From: [Flexibacter] sp. ATCC 35103
GTDB taxonomy: Bacteria > Bacteroidota > Bacteroidia > Flavobacteriales > Flavobacteriaceae
Length of the DNA stretch: 64,000 nt
Direction of reading: 5' to 3'
Assembly: GCF_001975985.1 (NCBI RefSeq)
Contig: NZ_MTQF01000005.1
Span: 209,459-273,458 of the forward strand
The notes beneath the pieces were generated by a model, which saw only the letters and a program-made list of their open reading frames with translations, searched no databases and was not told the origin of the DNA. Shown here in pieces: positions 10,135-18,556 of the stretch. The translations under genes and the position numbers were made by a program. Within the stretch, counting starts at the first letter, position 1. The number at the start of each line of letters is the position of its first letter.

Positions 10135-10215
10135 ACTTTTCCCTACGCTAGTATGAACTAGATCAGGTTCAGAGGGTAAAATCTCAGCCTACAATGTTGT
10201 AGACACCCCTAAAGT
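10135..10215 (-). promoter_or_regulatory. TPP riboswitch (THI element)
   Basis: Read on the minus strand, this leader contains the conserved TPP aptamer segments in order: AGGGGTGTC, GGCTGAGA, ACCCTCTGAACCTGATCTAG and AGCGTAGGGAA. The outer helix P1 pairs ACTTT (10215-10211) with AAAGT (10139-10135). It precedes thiS and the rest of the thi operon, so thiamine pyrophosphate should repress the operon. No intrinsic terminator is evident between it and thiS, which favours control of translation start. Confidence 0.95.
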
Positions 10216-10221
10216 GTGAAG

Positions 10222-10229
10222 CAAATATA
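10222..10229 (-). promoter_or_regulatory. -7 promoter element for the thi operon
   Basis: On the minus strand TATATTTG matches the Bacteroidota -7 consensus TAnnTTTG. It ends seven bases before the riboswitch P1 helix, so the transcript would begin almost exactly at the aptamer. No good TTTG -33 box is seen at the usual distance. Confidence 0.5.
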
Positions 10230-10320
10230 TGTAAAAATTGTTTTGTTGTTTAAAAAAGTTTCAAGTTTCAGTTTTCAGGTTTTTATAAAACTGAAAATTG
10301 GCACCGAAAACTGTGACTGA

Positions 10321-10881
10321 TTACTGGGCTCTTTTCCAGCAATCTTCGATATGATCGTTGACCATTCCGGTGGCTTGCATGTGTGCATAAATCACGGTGG
10401 AACCTACAAATTTGAATCCTCTTTTCTTTAAATCTTTGCTAATTTCATCTGAAAGTGGAGTAGTAGCCGGAACATCTTTTAAGGATTTTGGATTATTATT
10501 GATGGGTTTTCCGTTGGTGAATTTCCAGATATAATCAGAGAAACTTCCAAATTCATCTTGAATTTTCATGAAGGCCTGAGCGTTTGAAACTGCTGATTTT
10601 ACTTTGAGTTTATTGCGGATGATTCCGGTGTTTTGTAATAATTCTTCAATTTTATCTTCGGAATAATTGGCTATTTTTTTATAATCGAAATGATCGAATG
10701 CTGCTCTGAAATTTTCTCTTTTGTTTAAAATTGTAATCCAGCTTAAACCTGCCTGAAAGGTTTCCAGAATTAAAAACTCGAATAAAGTAGGATCGTCATA
10801 AACCGGAACGCCCCATTCTTCGTCATGGTATTTTTTGTATAAATCGCTTGCTGAGCACCAGCCGCATCTTATTTGTTCCAT
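10321..10881 (-). CDS. tag: DNA-3-methyladenine glycosylase I
   Basis: Tag excises 3-methyladenine from alkylated DNA to start base-excision repair. The 186-residue protein has the zinc-snap ligands of the family: C6 in RCGWC, H19 in KKYHDEEWG, and H177 and C181 in NDHIEDCW near the C-terminus. Length is normal. It stands alone on the minus strand, separated from the upstream lipoprotein gene by a terminator. Confidence 0.94.
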   Translation of the reverse strand: MEQIRCGWCSASDLYKKYHDEEWGVPVYDDPTLFEFLILETFQAGLSWITILNKRENFRAAFDHFDYKKIANYSEDKIEELLQNTGIIRNKLKVKSAVSNAQAFMKIQDEFGSFSDYIWKFTNGKPINNNPKSLKDVPATTPLSDEISKDLKKRGFKFVGSTVIYAHMQATGMVNDHIEDCWKRAQ

Positions 10882-10899
10882 TTTTTTATTTCAAATGTA

Positions 10900-10924
10900 T
10901 AAAAAAACCTCAAACGTGAGGTTT
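10900..10924 (-). terminator. Terminator of the lipocalin-like gene
   Basis: On the minus strand an 8-base stem AAACCTCA/TGAGGTTT (10905-10912 with 10917-10924) with a 4-base loop is followed by a T-run. It lies between the lipocalin-like lipoprotein gene and tag. Confidence 0.75.
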
Positions 10925-10954
10925 GAGGTTTAAATAAATAATTGCTTAGAATTA

Positions 10955-11395
10955 TTATTTTCTTTCAAAAAGAGTAATGATAATCATAGAGTTTGTATCA
11001 TCAATTTTTTCAGTATATTTTACTTTTAAAGAAGATTTATTCAATTCCATAATTTCTACTGTATTTACTTCAGTTTCTCCATCATATGTTGTTGATAAAA
11101 TCTTATCTTTTAATGTCCAGGTTCCTTTATCAGTTAAAGGTGTACATTTATTGTTTTGAAATTCATATTCAAGCTCAGTAAATTTTCCACCACTTGTATA
11201 TTCAATATAATCGCTGTCACATTTTCCTTCATTTGGAATATTAACTAATACTTCTTGTCCGTTAACAACGCTTCCCATTTTTATAGGTGCCCATTTTCCT
11301 TCAATAGATCCTGAGTTATCATCGTCACTGCTACAAGATACACTTGCTAATCCTAATGTCAATACTGACAAAAATAAAATGCTTAGTTTTTTCAT
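10955..11395 (-). CDS. Lipocalin-like lipoprotein
   Basis: The 146-residue protein begins with a lipoprotein signal peptide ending in SVSC, then SSDDDNSG. The run of Ser and Asp after the cysteine is the Bacteroidota lipoprotein export signal for display on the outer membrane surface. The mature part, starting IEGKWAPIKM and including KGTWTLKDKIL, has the beta-strand and GxW pattern of lipocalin-like domains found in many flavobacterial lipoproteins. Ligand and role are unknown. It has its own promoter and terminator. Confidence 0.75.
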   Translation of the reverse strand: MKKLSILFLSVLTLGLASVSCSSDDDNSGSIEGKWAPIKMGSVVNGQEVLVNIPNEGKCDSDYIEYTSGGKFTELEYEFQNNKCTPLTDKGTWTLKDKILSTTYDGETEVNTVEIMELNKSSLKVKYTEKIDDTNSMIIITLFERK

Positions 11396-11430
11396 TTTTT
11401 TGTTGATTTTATTTGTTAAAAATTCGTTAA

Positions 11431-11461
11431 CAAAAGTAAAATCTTTTTCTCTAAAACCAAA
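11431..11461 (-). promoter_or_regulatory. Promoter of the lipocalin-like gene
   Basis: On the minus strand TTTG (11461-11458), a 19-base spacer and TACTTTTG (11438-11431) match the Bacteroidota promoter consensus. The box lies about 35 bases before the start codon. Confidence 0.6.
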
Positions 11462-11537
11462 ACTTAAGCAGGATTTTTCGTGTTTATTTTTGCTAAAAAT
11501 TAAAGTATTGAAAATGAGACTTTTTATTTAAGATAAA

Positions 11538-12179
11538 CTATTCCCCAATTTTCCAGTGATATCCTTTTACAGAAGGAATATATGCCGAAGTTCCAATTAT
11601 AATTAAGTCGTTATAGATCTTTTTATTATATTTTATTCCAATTGTCTTTCCTGAAGTATACATTTTATTGGCTTCGAATTTAATTTTCATTCGGGCATCA
11701 GTAAATTTAGCATCAGAAACCTTTTCAATTAACCAAGTTGACTTCCATTTAATGTCGATTTCATCTTCGGCAGTTTTCGTAATACTTTTTATTAGTTTAA
11801 CGCCTTCTTTTGGAATATTATGATCTTCAATTAATTCTTTTTGTGTTAGCGTTTCCCCTGTTTTACAAATCGAAAGTAATTTTTTGAAATAACTGAATCC
11901 TTTTATTTTTTCATTATCTAAGGTTCCTGTTTCAGTACTGTCTTTTGTGATCTTTGTTTCTTCGGTAACGGTTTTATTAGTCTTTAATTTATTTGGCAAT
12001 ATTGTTTTTGCAATAGAATCTTTTATGGACGTTACGGTTTCTACAGTACTTTTTGAGATGTCTTTTATTTTTTCAGAAATAGTTGTGGTAGATTCCAGTA
12101 AGTTTTTCCGATCATTTTGATTGCAATTAAAAAGACATAATGAAAGAAGAATTAATAAAATTAAATTTTGATTTTTCAT
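11538..12179 (-). CDS. Putative lipoprotein of unknown function
   Basis: I do not recognise this 213-residue protein. It begins with a short signal peptide ending in LCLFNC, a plausible lipobox with lipidation at C19, followed by NQNDRKN. Residues 25-85 are rich in Thr, Ser and Lys with repeated TIS/TVT motifs and are probably a flexible linker. Residues 95-213 look like a folded beta-rich domain ending in YIPSVKGYHWKIGE. The start overlaps the stop of the yhhQ gene by 4 bases, so the two are cotranscribed, but no functional link is evident. Confidence 0.65.
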   Translation of the reverse strand: MKNQNLILLILLSLCLFNCNQNDRKNLLESTTTISEKIKDISKSTVETVTSIKDSIAKTILPNKLKTNKTVTEETKITKDSTETGTLDNEKIKGFSYFKKLLSICKTGETLTQKELIEDHNIPKEGVKLIKSITKTAEDEIDIKWKSTWLIEKVSDAKFTDARMKIKFEANKMYTSGKTIGIKYNKKIYNDLIIIGTSAYIPSVKGYHWKIGE

Positions 12180-12880
12180 TCGTCAGCGTCTTCTTTTCTT
12201 TCTATAGCTTTGTCTTCTTCAAGATATTTTTTAATCAAATGATGTCCTAAATAGATTAAGGGAGTTAATAAAACAGCCACTGAAAGCTTAAAAATATATC
12301 CTGTTAAGCCAGAAGATATAAAAGTTTTAAAATCAATTTTTCCGGGTAACCAAAAAGCAATTCCCAACACAATAAAAGAATCAAATAGTTGCGAAATTAC
12401 AGTTGATCCTGTCGTTCTGAGCCAAATTTTTCTTTCTCCAGTGCGTCTTTTAAAAAACCAGAATATCCAGACATCGATTAATTGAGATGCCATAAAGGCA
12501 ATCAAACTACCTACGATGATCCACATACTTTGACCAAAAACGGCTTGAAATTGTTCATCATTCACCGGACTAATTCCTTTTGCAGCCGGTATTACGATTG
12601 CCATAAATAATATTAAAAAGGCATAGGCAATCAAACATGCAGTTATAAAAGATAATTTTTTTACACCTTTCTCGCCAAAATATTCATTTATTAGATCTGT
12701 AGTCAAAAAAACTATTGGCCAGGGCAATATACCAATACTCATTACAAAAGGACCAATTTGAATTAATTTTCCTCCAATAAGTTCAGCCACTACGGCATTT
12801 GTTATAAAGATACCTGCTAGAATTACAAAAACAATCTCTTTTCTGGTTTTAAACATGTGATGTGGTAAATGATGTGCCAA
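12176..12880 (-). CDS. yhhQ: Queuosine precursor transporter (YhhQ family)
   Basis: The 234-residue membrane protein belongs to the YhhQ/ECF-like vitamin uptake family (DUF165), which imports the queuosine precursors preQ0/preQ1. About six hydrophobic segments are visible. The family blocks VVAELIGGKL, LPWPIVFLTTDLINEYFG, ASQLIDVWIFWFF and STVISQLFDSFIVLGIAF are present. Charged residues (EDADE) end the cytoplasmic tail. queG, which acts at the last step of queuosine synthesis, is at 59376 in the same window but far away. It is transcribed before the lipoprotein gene it overlaps. Confidence 0.9.
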   Translation of the reverse strand: MAHHLPHHMFKTRKEIVFVILAGIFITNAVVAELIGGKLIQIGPFVMSIGILPWPIVFLTTDLINEYFGEKGVKKLSFITACLIAYAFLILFMAIVIPAAKGISPVNDEQFQAVFGQSMWIIVGSLIAFMASQLIDVWIFWFFKRRTGERKIWLRTTGSTVISQLFDSFIVLGIAFWLPGKIDFKTFISSGLTGYIFKLSVAVLLTPLIYLGHHLIKKYLEEDKAIERKEDADE

Positions 12881-12984
12881 ATTTAAACTATTTCTCTATA
12901 ACTTTTAAAGGATAATTTTAAATTAAACGACGGTTTATAGAGAATCTGAAAGTTAAAATTTTCATTCGAATGCTGATTTTTAGT

Positions 12985-12992
12985 TACATTTG
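12985..12992 (+). promoter_or_regulatory. -7 promoter element for dcp
   Basis: TACATTTG matches TAnnTTTG and lies 45 bases before the preferred dcp start. A clear TTTG at -33 is lacking. Confidence 0.4.
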
Positions 12993-13036
12993 GTACAATA
13001 ACATATAATATTTTATATTAAATCAAATTAATGATA

Positions 13037-15154
13037 ATGAAAAAATTAATGACAATTTTTCTCATGGGAACAACCTTATTCGCGGCCAACGCACAAACAA
13101 CTTCTGATAATCCATTGCTTAAAAAATGGACAGGACCTTATGGTGGAGTTCCTGCTTTTAATGAATACAAGGTTTCGGATTTTAAGCCTGCAATTCAATT
13201 TGCGATTCAGGAAAAACTAAGTGAGATCGATGCTATTGTAAATAATCCAAAAGCACCAACTTTTGATAATACTATTGCTGCTTTAGAGCGTTCTGGAAAA
13301 ACGATGTCCAGAATTTATACCGTTTACGGAATTTATGGCTCAACTTTAAGCACTCCGGAATTTGATGCAGTTGAAACTGAAATGTCTCCAAAATTATCTG
13401 AGTTTAGTGATAAAATTGTTCAAAATAAAAAGCTGTTTACTAAAATAGAAACTTTATATAACTCAAAAGAAAGTAAAAAACTTACTAGTGAGCAACAACG
13501 TTTAATTTGGTTGTATTATACTGATTTTGTTCGTGAAGGAGCCAAGTTAAATGTACAGGACAAAGAAGAAGTTGCTAAAATTAATCAGGAATTAGCAAGT
13601 CTTTTTACAAAGTTCAGTCAAAATTTATTAGCAGAAGAGCATAATCAATATGTGGCATTAAAAACAGAAAGTGATTTTGATGGTTTGCCAACTGAGGTAA
13701 AAAATGCTGCAATTGCTGAGGCTAAAAGCAGAAAGTTAGATGTTTTAGGCTGTATTGCAAACACACGTTCCTCTATTGAGCCATTTTTGACTTTCTCAAC
13801 CCGTAGGGATTTAAGAGAAAAAGCATTTGATATTTTTGTAAAACGTGGTGATAATGGTAATGCAAATGATAACAATGCAACTCTTGTGTCTATTTTACAA
13901 TTGCGTACTAAAAAAGCTAATTTGTTAGGGTTTCCTACTTTTGCAGATTGGAGTTTATCTAATAAAATGGCAAAAGATCCTAAGAAAACAATAGATTTGA
14001 TGATGTCAGTTTGGGAACCGGCTGTAGAAAAAGTACATCAGGATGTTGCCGAAATGCAGAAAATTGTAGATGCCGAAGGAGGTAAATTTAAAATTCAGCC
14101 TTGGGATTACCGTTATTATGCTGAAAAAGTTAGAAAAGCAAAATACGATTTAGATCAAAATGAAGTTAAGCCTTATTTGCAATTAGAAAACTTGCGTGAA
14201 GGTATGTTTTGGGTTGCCGGAGAATTATTTAATTTAAGTTTCAAACAAATTACAACTGTTCCTGTATATCATCAGGATGTACGTGTTTGGGAAGTAAGTA
14301 ACAAAATCACTGGTAAAGTGGTTGGATTATGGTATTTTGATCCTTATGCGCGTGCAGGAAAACGTTCTGGTGCATGGATGAATGCTTACCGTGATCAGCA
14401 AAAAATGGATGGAGAAGTTCTTACAATCGTTTCTAATAATTGTAATTTTATAAAAGGAACTGCAAACGAGCCGGTTTTAATTTCCTGGGAAGACGCTACA
14501 ACTCTTTTTCATGAATTTGGACATGCACTTCACGGATTATGTTCTAATGTAACATACCCAAGTTTAGCAGGCACTAGTGTTGCGAGAGATTATGTAGAGT
14601 TTCCTTCTCAATTATTAGAGCACTGGTTAGCTACTCCGGAAGTGTTGAACAAGTTTGCTTTACATTACAAAACAAATCAGCCGTTACCACAATCTTTAGT
14701 AGACAGAATCGAAAAAGCATCTACTTTTGGTGAAGGTTTTTCTACTGTAGAAACAATTTCTAGTTCTTTGATTGATATGAAGCTGCATTTAACAACTTCG
14801 CCTATCGATCCTCATAAATTCGAAAAAGAAACGTTAGATGCACTTCATATGCCGTCAGAAATTGTAATGCGTCATAGAATACCACAATTTGGACATATTT
14901 TCTCAGGTGATGGGTATGCAGCTGGATATTACAGTTATTTATGGGCAGATGTTATTAATGCAGATGCTTATGAAGCTTTTACTGAAGGAAAAGGTCCTTA
15001 TGATAAAGAAGTAGCTAAACGTCTTTATGATAATGTGTTTAGTGTAGGAAATACTATTGATCAGGAGAAAGCTTATGAAAACTTCAGAGGAAGAGCTCCT
15101 AAATCTGATGCTTTAATGCGTGCGAGAAATTTCCCGATTAAGGATAAAAAATAA
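13037..15154 (+). CDS. dcp: Exported M3-family peptidyl-dipeptidase (Dcp-like)
   Basis: This M3 zinc metallopeptidase is 705 residues from the preferred ATG at 13037, which begins the signal peptide MKKLMTIFLMGTTLFAANAQ; an ATG two codons earlier at 13031 is less likely. The active site HEFGH is at about residues 492-496, with the downstream glutamate ligand in the DYVEFPSQLLEHW region. Dcp removes C-terminal dipeptides from peptides. The signal peptide places this enzyme outside the cytoplasm, as is common in Bacteroidota. A TACATTTG -7 box lies at 12985-12992 and a strong terminator follows. Confidence 0.92.
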   Translation: MKKLMTIFLMGTTLFAANAQTTSDNPLLKKWTGPYGGVPAFNEYKVSDFKPAIQFAIQEKLSEIDAIVNNPKAPTFDNTIAALERSGKTMSRIYTVYGIYGSTLSTPEFDAVETEMSPKLSEFSDKIVQNKKLFTKIETLYNSKESKKLTSEQQRLIWLYYTDFVREGAKLNVQDKEEVAKINQELASLFTKFSQNLLAEEHNQYVALKTESDFDGLPTEVKNAAIAEAKSRKLDVLGCIANTRSSIEPFLTFSTRRDLREKAFDIFVKRGDNGNANDNNATLVSILQLRTKKANLLGFPTFADWSLSNKMAKDPKKTIDLMMSVWEPAVEKVHQDVAEMQKIVDAEGGKFKIQPWDYRYYAEKVRKAKYDLDQNEVKPYLQLENLREGMFWVAGELFNLSFKQITTVPVYHQDVRVWEVSNKITGKVVGLWYFDPYARAGKRSGAWMNAYRDQQKMDGEVLTIVSNNCNFIKGTANEPVLISWEDATTLFHEFGHALHGLCSNVTYPSLAGTSVARDYVEFPSQLLEHWLATPEVLNKFALHYKTNQPLPQSLVDRIEKASTFGEGFSTVETISSSLIDMKLHLTTSPIDPHKFEKETLDALHMPSEIVMRHRIPQFGHIFSGDGYAAGYYSYLWADVINADAYEAFTEGKGPYDKEVAKRLYDNVFSVGNTIDQEKAYENFRGRAPKSDALMRARNFPIKDKK

Positions 15155-15173
15155 TAAGATTAAATTTTATTTG

Positions 15174-15210
15174 AAATCCCTGCATAATATTTTATGCAGG
15201 GATTTTTTTT
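15174..15210 (+). terminator. Terminator of dcp
   Basis: A 13-base perfect stem (15174-15186 with 15193-15205), containing ATCCCTGCATA and its complement, encloses a 6-base loop and is followed by a T-run. Confidence 0.9.
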
Positions 15211-15245
15211 ATGAGGTTTAGCGTATGATAAAAACTTTTTTTCAG

Positions 15246-15340
15246 GAGCTAATTCTGCTCCCGAAGCCTCGGGACGTTCCAATCTTTTGTAGCGAACACC
15301 GCCACAAAAGGATTTCCACTTCTATCGGGGCTCGGGCAAT
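15246..15340. repeat. Dispersed repeat between dcp and tsf
   Basis: This non-coding stretch contains the palindrome CCCGAAGCCTCGGG (15260-15273), a hairpin CTTTTGT/ACAAAAG (15284-15290 with 15304-15310) and GGATTTCCACTTCTATCGGG. Its reverse complement shares GATAGAAGTGGAAA with 9689-9702. It looks like a flavobacterial dispersed intergenic element. A 95-codon frame across it (15225-15512) has no protein-like features. The rest of the 15211-15574 gap shows nothing recognisable. Confidence 0.6.
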
Positions 15341-15574
15341 CATTTCCATAATAATATTTGCCGTTTCGAAGGAGGCTCGAGCGATAACGAACAGGCGAAG
15401 CAAAGCTCTTCAAGTAATTTTACAACGAGAATTCGATCTGTTATCTTTCGAGTTTTCTTTTGTTGAAATTGACAAAAAAATAACCTTAAAAAGCTTTAGA
15501 ATTTTAGGGTAAATTTAAATTATAGCTTTTAAATAATCTTATATGTCTAATTGAACAGGAATTATCAAAACAAA

Positions 15575-15609
15575 AAAAAGCCCGAATAAATTAATATTCG
15601 GGCTTTTTA
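15575..15609 (-). terminator. Terminator of tsf
   Basis: A 14-base stem around AGCCCGAATA (15575-15588 with 15595-15608) has a 6-base loop. On the minus strand the T-run follows; the A/T flanks make it usable from both sides. Confidence 0.9.
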
Positions 15610-15624
15610 TATTGAAATAATATA

Positions 15625-16587
15625 TTAACCTAAAGTAACTCTTTTGAAACCTGTGATTTCAACGTTGTATCCTTTAACGTAATCACCAACTTTTTTACTA
15701 TCATCTTTGATAAAGTTTTGGTCTAACAAAGCTTTCTCTTGATCTAAAGTAGTGTTGTCAGAGATAAAACGTTGAACTTTTCCTGGGATAATTTTGTCCC
15801 AAATTTGCTCTGGTTTACCTTCAGCTTTTAATTCAGCTTTAGCATCTTCTTCAGCTTGTTTTAAAACTTCTTCAGTTAATTGAGAGAAAGAAATATATTT
15901 AGGAACATTTTTTAAAGTTTTTCCTAAACGTTTTGCTTCTTCATTATCTTTTTCGATTACAGCAATACGAGCAGCAAGTTCAGATTCAACAAAAGCAGGA
16001 TCAAAATCTTTGTAAGATAATGTATCAGCTCCCATAGAAGCAACTTGCATAGAAACATCTTTAGTTAAAACGTCAGCGTTAGGAATTGCAGCAGAAATTG
16101 CAGTTAATGCAGCAATTTTGTTAACGTGAACATAAGATCCAACAAAAGCACCTTCTAAAATTTCGAAACCACCGATTTCGATTTTTTCTCCGATAACTCC
16201 AGTTTGCTCGATTAATTTTTCAGCAACAGTAATTCCGTTGAAATCTGAAGCTAAGAATTCTTCTTTATTAGAGAAGTTAATAGCTCTTTCTACTAATTCT
16301 TTAGCCAAAGTTACGAAAGCCTCATTTTTACCTACGAAATCAGTTTCGCAGTTTAAAGTGATGATAGCTCCTTTAGTATTGTCAGCATTGATAAAAGAAA
16401 CAGCAGCTCCTTCAGAAGACTCACGGTCAGAACGGTTAGCAGCAACTTTTTGTCCTTTTTCTCTAAGGACTTGTATAGCTTTATCGAAATCTCCGTCAGC
16501 CTCAACTAAAGCTTTTTTACAGTCCATCATTCCGGCACCTGTAGATTGTCTTAATTTATTTACGTCTGCAGCAGTAATTGTTGCCAT
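15625..16587 (-). CDS. tsf: Elongation factor Ts
   Basis: EF-Ts is the guanine nucleotide exchange factor for EF-Tu. The 320-residue protein has the N-terminal UBA-like domain with KLRQSTGAGMMDCKKAL, then the signature TLNCETDFVGKNEAF, and the two dimerisation subdomains. It is longer than the E. coli protein (about 283 residues) with extra sequence toward the C-terminus, as in other Bacteroidota. It follows rpsB by 136 bases, the near-universal rpsB-tsf arrangement. Confidence 0.97.
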   Translation of the reverse strand: MATITAADVNKLRQSTGAGMMDCKKALVEADGDFDKAIQVLREKGQKVAANRSDRESSEGAAVSFINADNTKGAIITLNCETDFVGKNEAFVTLAKELVERAINFSNKEEFLASDFNGITVAEKLIEQTGVIGEKIEIGGFEILEGAFVGSYVHVNKIAALTAISAAIPNADVLTKDVSMQVASMGADTLSYKDFDPAFVESELAARIAVIEKDNEEAKRLGKTLKNVPKYISFSQLTEEVLKQAEEDAKAELKAEGKPEQIWDKIIPGKVQRFISDNTTLDQEKALLDQNFIKDDSKKVGDYVKGYNVEITGFKRVTLG

Positions 16588-16626
16588 AATATTTTGAATT
16601 TTAATGTTAAAAGTAAAAATTCCATC

Positions 16627-16704
16627 TTTTAAATTCTAAACTCCAATTTTATTAAATTATCAACATAACGTTTTTAATTTGTGTTTGGATTTTAGAATTT
16701 AAAA
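16627..16704. repeat. Inverted repeat in the rpsB-tsf gap
   Basis: A perfect 14-base inverted repeat, TTTTAAATTCTAAA at 16627-16640 and its complement at 16691-16704, spans most of the gap. It resembles A/T-rich TTCCAAATT-type repeats such as that at 1256-1302. Confidence 0.45.
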
Positions 16705-16723
16705 TTTGGAATTTAAATTTGAT

Positions 16724-17515
16724 TTATTCTTCAGTTGCAGGAGCAGCAGCTTCAACAGCTGGCGCAGCTTCTACAGCAGGAGCAGCAGTAGCTTCTTCTG
16801 TTGTAGCTTCAGTTTCTTTGTCAGAACCTCTGTCAGAAAGACCGTCGATTACAGCAGCAGTAACTAAAGATAAAATTTTGTCAATTGATTTAGAAGCATC
16901 ATCATTTGCAGGAATAACGTAATCAACCTCTCTTGGGTCAGAATTCGTATCAACCATTGCGAAAACTGGAATGTTTAATTTTTGTGCTTCTTTTATTGCG
17001 ATATGTTCAGCTTTGATATCTACTACGAACAATGCAGCTGGTAGTCTAGACATGTCAGCAATTGAACCTAAGTTTTTCTCTAGTTTCGCACGTAGACGAT
17101 CAACTTGCAAACGCTCTTTTTTAGATAACGTCATGAAAGTACCATCTTTCTTCATTTTATCAATAGAAGACATTTTTTTAACTGCCTTTCTGATAGTTAC
17201 AAAGTTAGTTAGCATTCCACCAGGCCATCTTTCAGTGATGTAAGGCATGTTTGCAGCTTTTGCTTTTTCAGCAACGATGTCTTTTGCTTGTTTTTTGGTA
17301 GCTACGAATAAGATTTTTCTACCTGATGCAGCGATTTTTTTCAAAGCTTCGTTAGCTTCTTCAATTTTAGCTGCAGTTTTATATAGATTGATAATGTGAA
17401 TACCATTACGCTCCATATAAATGTAAGGGGCCATGTTTGGGTCCCATTTTCTAGTCATGTGTCCAAAGTGAACACCTGCTTCTAGTAAGTCTTTTACTTC
17501 TATTTTGTTTGCCAT
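16724..17515 (-). CDS. rpsB: 30S ribosomal protein S2
   Basis: S2 binds the head-body junction of the small subunit. The 263-residue protein carries the S2 signatures near the N-terminus (EAGVHFGHMTRKWDPNMAPYIY) and RLPAALFVVDIKAEHIAIKEA, followed by the AMVDTNSDPREVDYVIPANDD block. The last 30 residues are an Ala/Glu/Thr-rich acidic tail not found in E. coli S2, probably disordered. The upstream leader contains a conserved-looking hairpin. Confidence 0.97.
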   Translation of the reverse strand: MANKIEVKDLLEAGVHFGHMTRKWDPNMAPYIYMERNGIHIINLYKTAAKIEEANEALKKIAASGRKILFVATKKQAKDIVAEKAKAANMPYITERWPGGMLTNFVTIRKAVKKMSSIDKMKKDGTFMTLSKKERLQVDRLRAKLEKNLGSIADMSRLPAALFVVDIKAEHIAIKEAQKLNIPVFAMVDTNSDPREVDYVIPANDDASKSIDKILSLVTAAVIDGLSDRGSDKETEATTEEATAAPAVEAAPAVEAAAPATEE

Positions 17516-17542
17516 TTTTGTACTAGTTTACGTTCTGTTGAT

Positions 17543-17591
17543 TAGCAATGTATAAATGGCGGTTTCCCAGGCTTTATACATTTAGATGCTA
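17543..17591 (-). promoter_or_regulatory. Candidate structured rpsB leader
   Basis: The 176-base gap between rpsI and rpsB holds a 10-base perfect stem, AATGTATAAA at 17547-17556 with its complement at 17573-17582. It is extended by TAGC/GCTA (17543-17546 with 17588-17591) across a 5-base bulge and by a small inner TGG/CCA pair. A second hairpin, TGTCTTGT/ACAAGACA, lies at 17660-17667 and 17677-17684. Autoregulatory S2 leaders are known in other bacteria; that this is one is inference. Confidence 0.4.
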
Positions 17592-17691
17592 AACTATTTC
17601 CTACCTCGATAGGAGAGCAACAACAACTGTGTTTTTTAATTTCAATAAATAATTGATCATGTCTTGTCCTAATTGAACAAGACAGGTAATA

Positions 17692-18078
17692 TTAACGTTT
17701 AGAGAATTGGAATCTCTTACGAGCTTTCTTCTGACCGAATTTCTTACGTTCAACCATTCTTGGATCTCTTGTTAATAAACCTTCTGGTTTTAAGATAGCT
17801 CTGTTTTCAGCATTTACTTCACACATAACGCGTGCTAATGCCATTCTTACAGCTTCTGCCTGACCAGTTGAACCACCTCCGTAAACGTTTACTTTTACAT
17901 CAAAGTTGTTTACATTTTCTGTCATAGACATTGGTTGTAAAACTTTGTATTGTAAAGTTGCAGTTGGAAAGTAAGTTGCGAATTCTTTTTTGTTTACAGT
18001 GATTTTTCCTGTTCCTTCAGAAACATATACACGTGCAACAGCGGTTTTTCTTCTACCGATTTTGTGAATAACTCCCAT
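17692..18078 (-). CDS. rpsI: 30S ribosomal protein S9
   Basis: S9 sits in the small-subunit head, with its C-terminal tail reaching the P-site tRNA. The 128-residue protein starts MGVIHKIGRRKTAVARVYV and ends in the highly basic KKFGQKKARKRFQFSKR, with the conserved terminal K-R. The start overlaps the rplM stop by one base, the usual rplM-rpsI pairing. Confidence 0.97.
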   Translation of the reverse strand: MGVIHKIGRRKTAVARVYVSEGTGKITVNKKEFATYFPTATLQYKVLQPMSMTENVNNFDVKVNVYGGGSTGQAEAVRMALARVMCEVNAENRAILKPEGLLTRDPRMVERKKFGQKKARKRFQFSKR

Positions 18079-18533
18079 TACTTAAGATCGTTTAGGTTAA
18101 CAGTTCTAGGTTTTTGAGCTCCTTGTTTGTGCTCAGATCCTACAACAACATTTAGATTTCTAAAAAGTTCAGCTCCTAATTTGTTTTTAGGTAACATTCC
18201 TTTTACAGCTTTCTCTACTAATAATGCAGGGTTTTTAGATTGCAATACTTTAGCAGTTAAAGTTCTTTGTCCTCCTGGGTAACCTGTATGACGCATGTAA
18301 ATTTTGTCATTCATTTTTGTACCTGTAAGGTTAATTTTTTCTGAGTTGATAACAATTACGTTATCTCCACAGTCAACGTGCGGTGTGTAACTTGGTTTGT
18401 ACTTACCTCTTAAGATCATAGCAACCTTTGAAGCAAGACGACCTAAGTTATGACCTTCAGCGTCTACAACGATCCACTCTTTCGTTACAGTGGCTTTGCT
18501 TGCTGAAATTGTCTTGTAGCTTAATGCGTCCAT
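18078..18533 (-). CDS. rplM: 50S ribosomal protein L13
   Basis: L13 is an early-assembly protein of the large subunit. The 151-residue protein has the signature blocks WIVVDAEGHNLGRLASKVA, GDNVIVINSEKINLTG and RHTGYPGG, and ends in PRTVNLNDLK. It is the first gene of the rplM-rpsI cluster and has a well-formed promoter just upstream. Confidence 0.97.
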   Translation of the reverse strand: MDALSYKTISASKATVTKEWIVVDAEGHNLGRLASKVAMILRGKYKPSYTPHVDCGDNVIVINSEKINLTGTKMNDKIYMRHTGYPGGQRTLTAKVLQSKNPALLVEKAVKGMLPKNKLGAELFRNLNVVVGSEHKQGAQKPRTVNLNDLK

Positions 18534-18556
18534 AATATTATTTTAATTAAACATTC

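Noticed and set aside
15225..15512. 95-codon open frame between dcp and tsf
   Set aside because: It runs through a dispersed palindromic repeat, has no domain pattern and uses codons unlike the neighbours.
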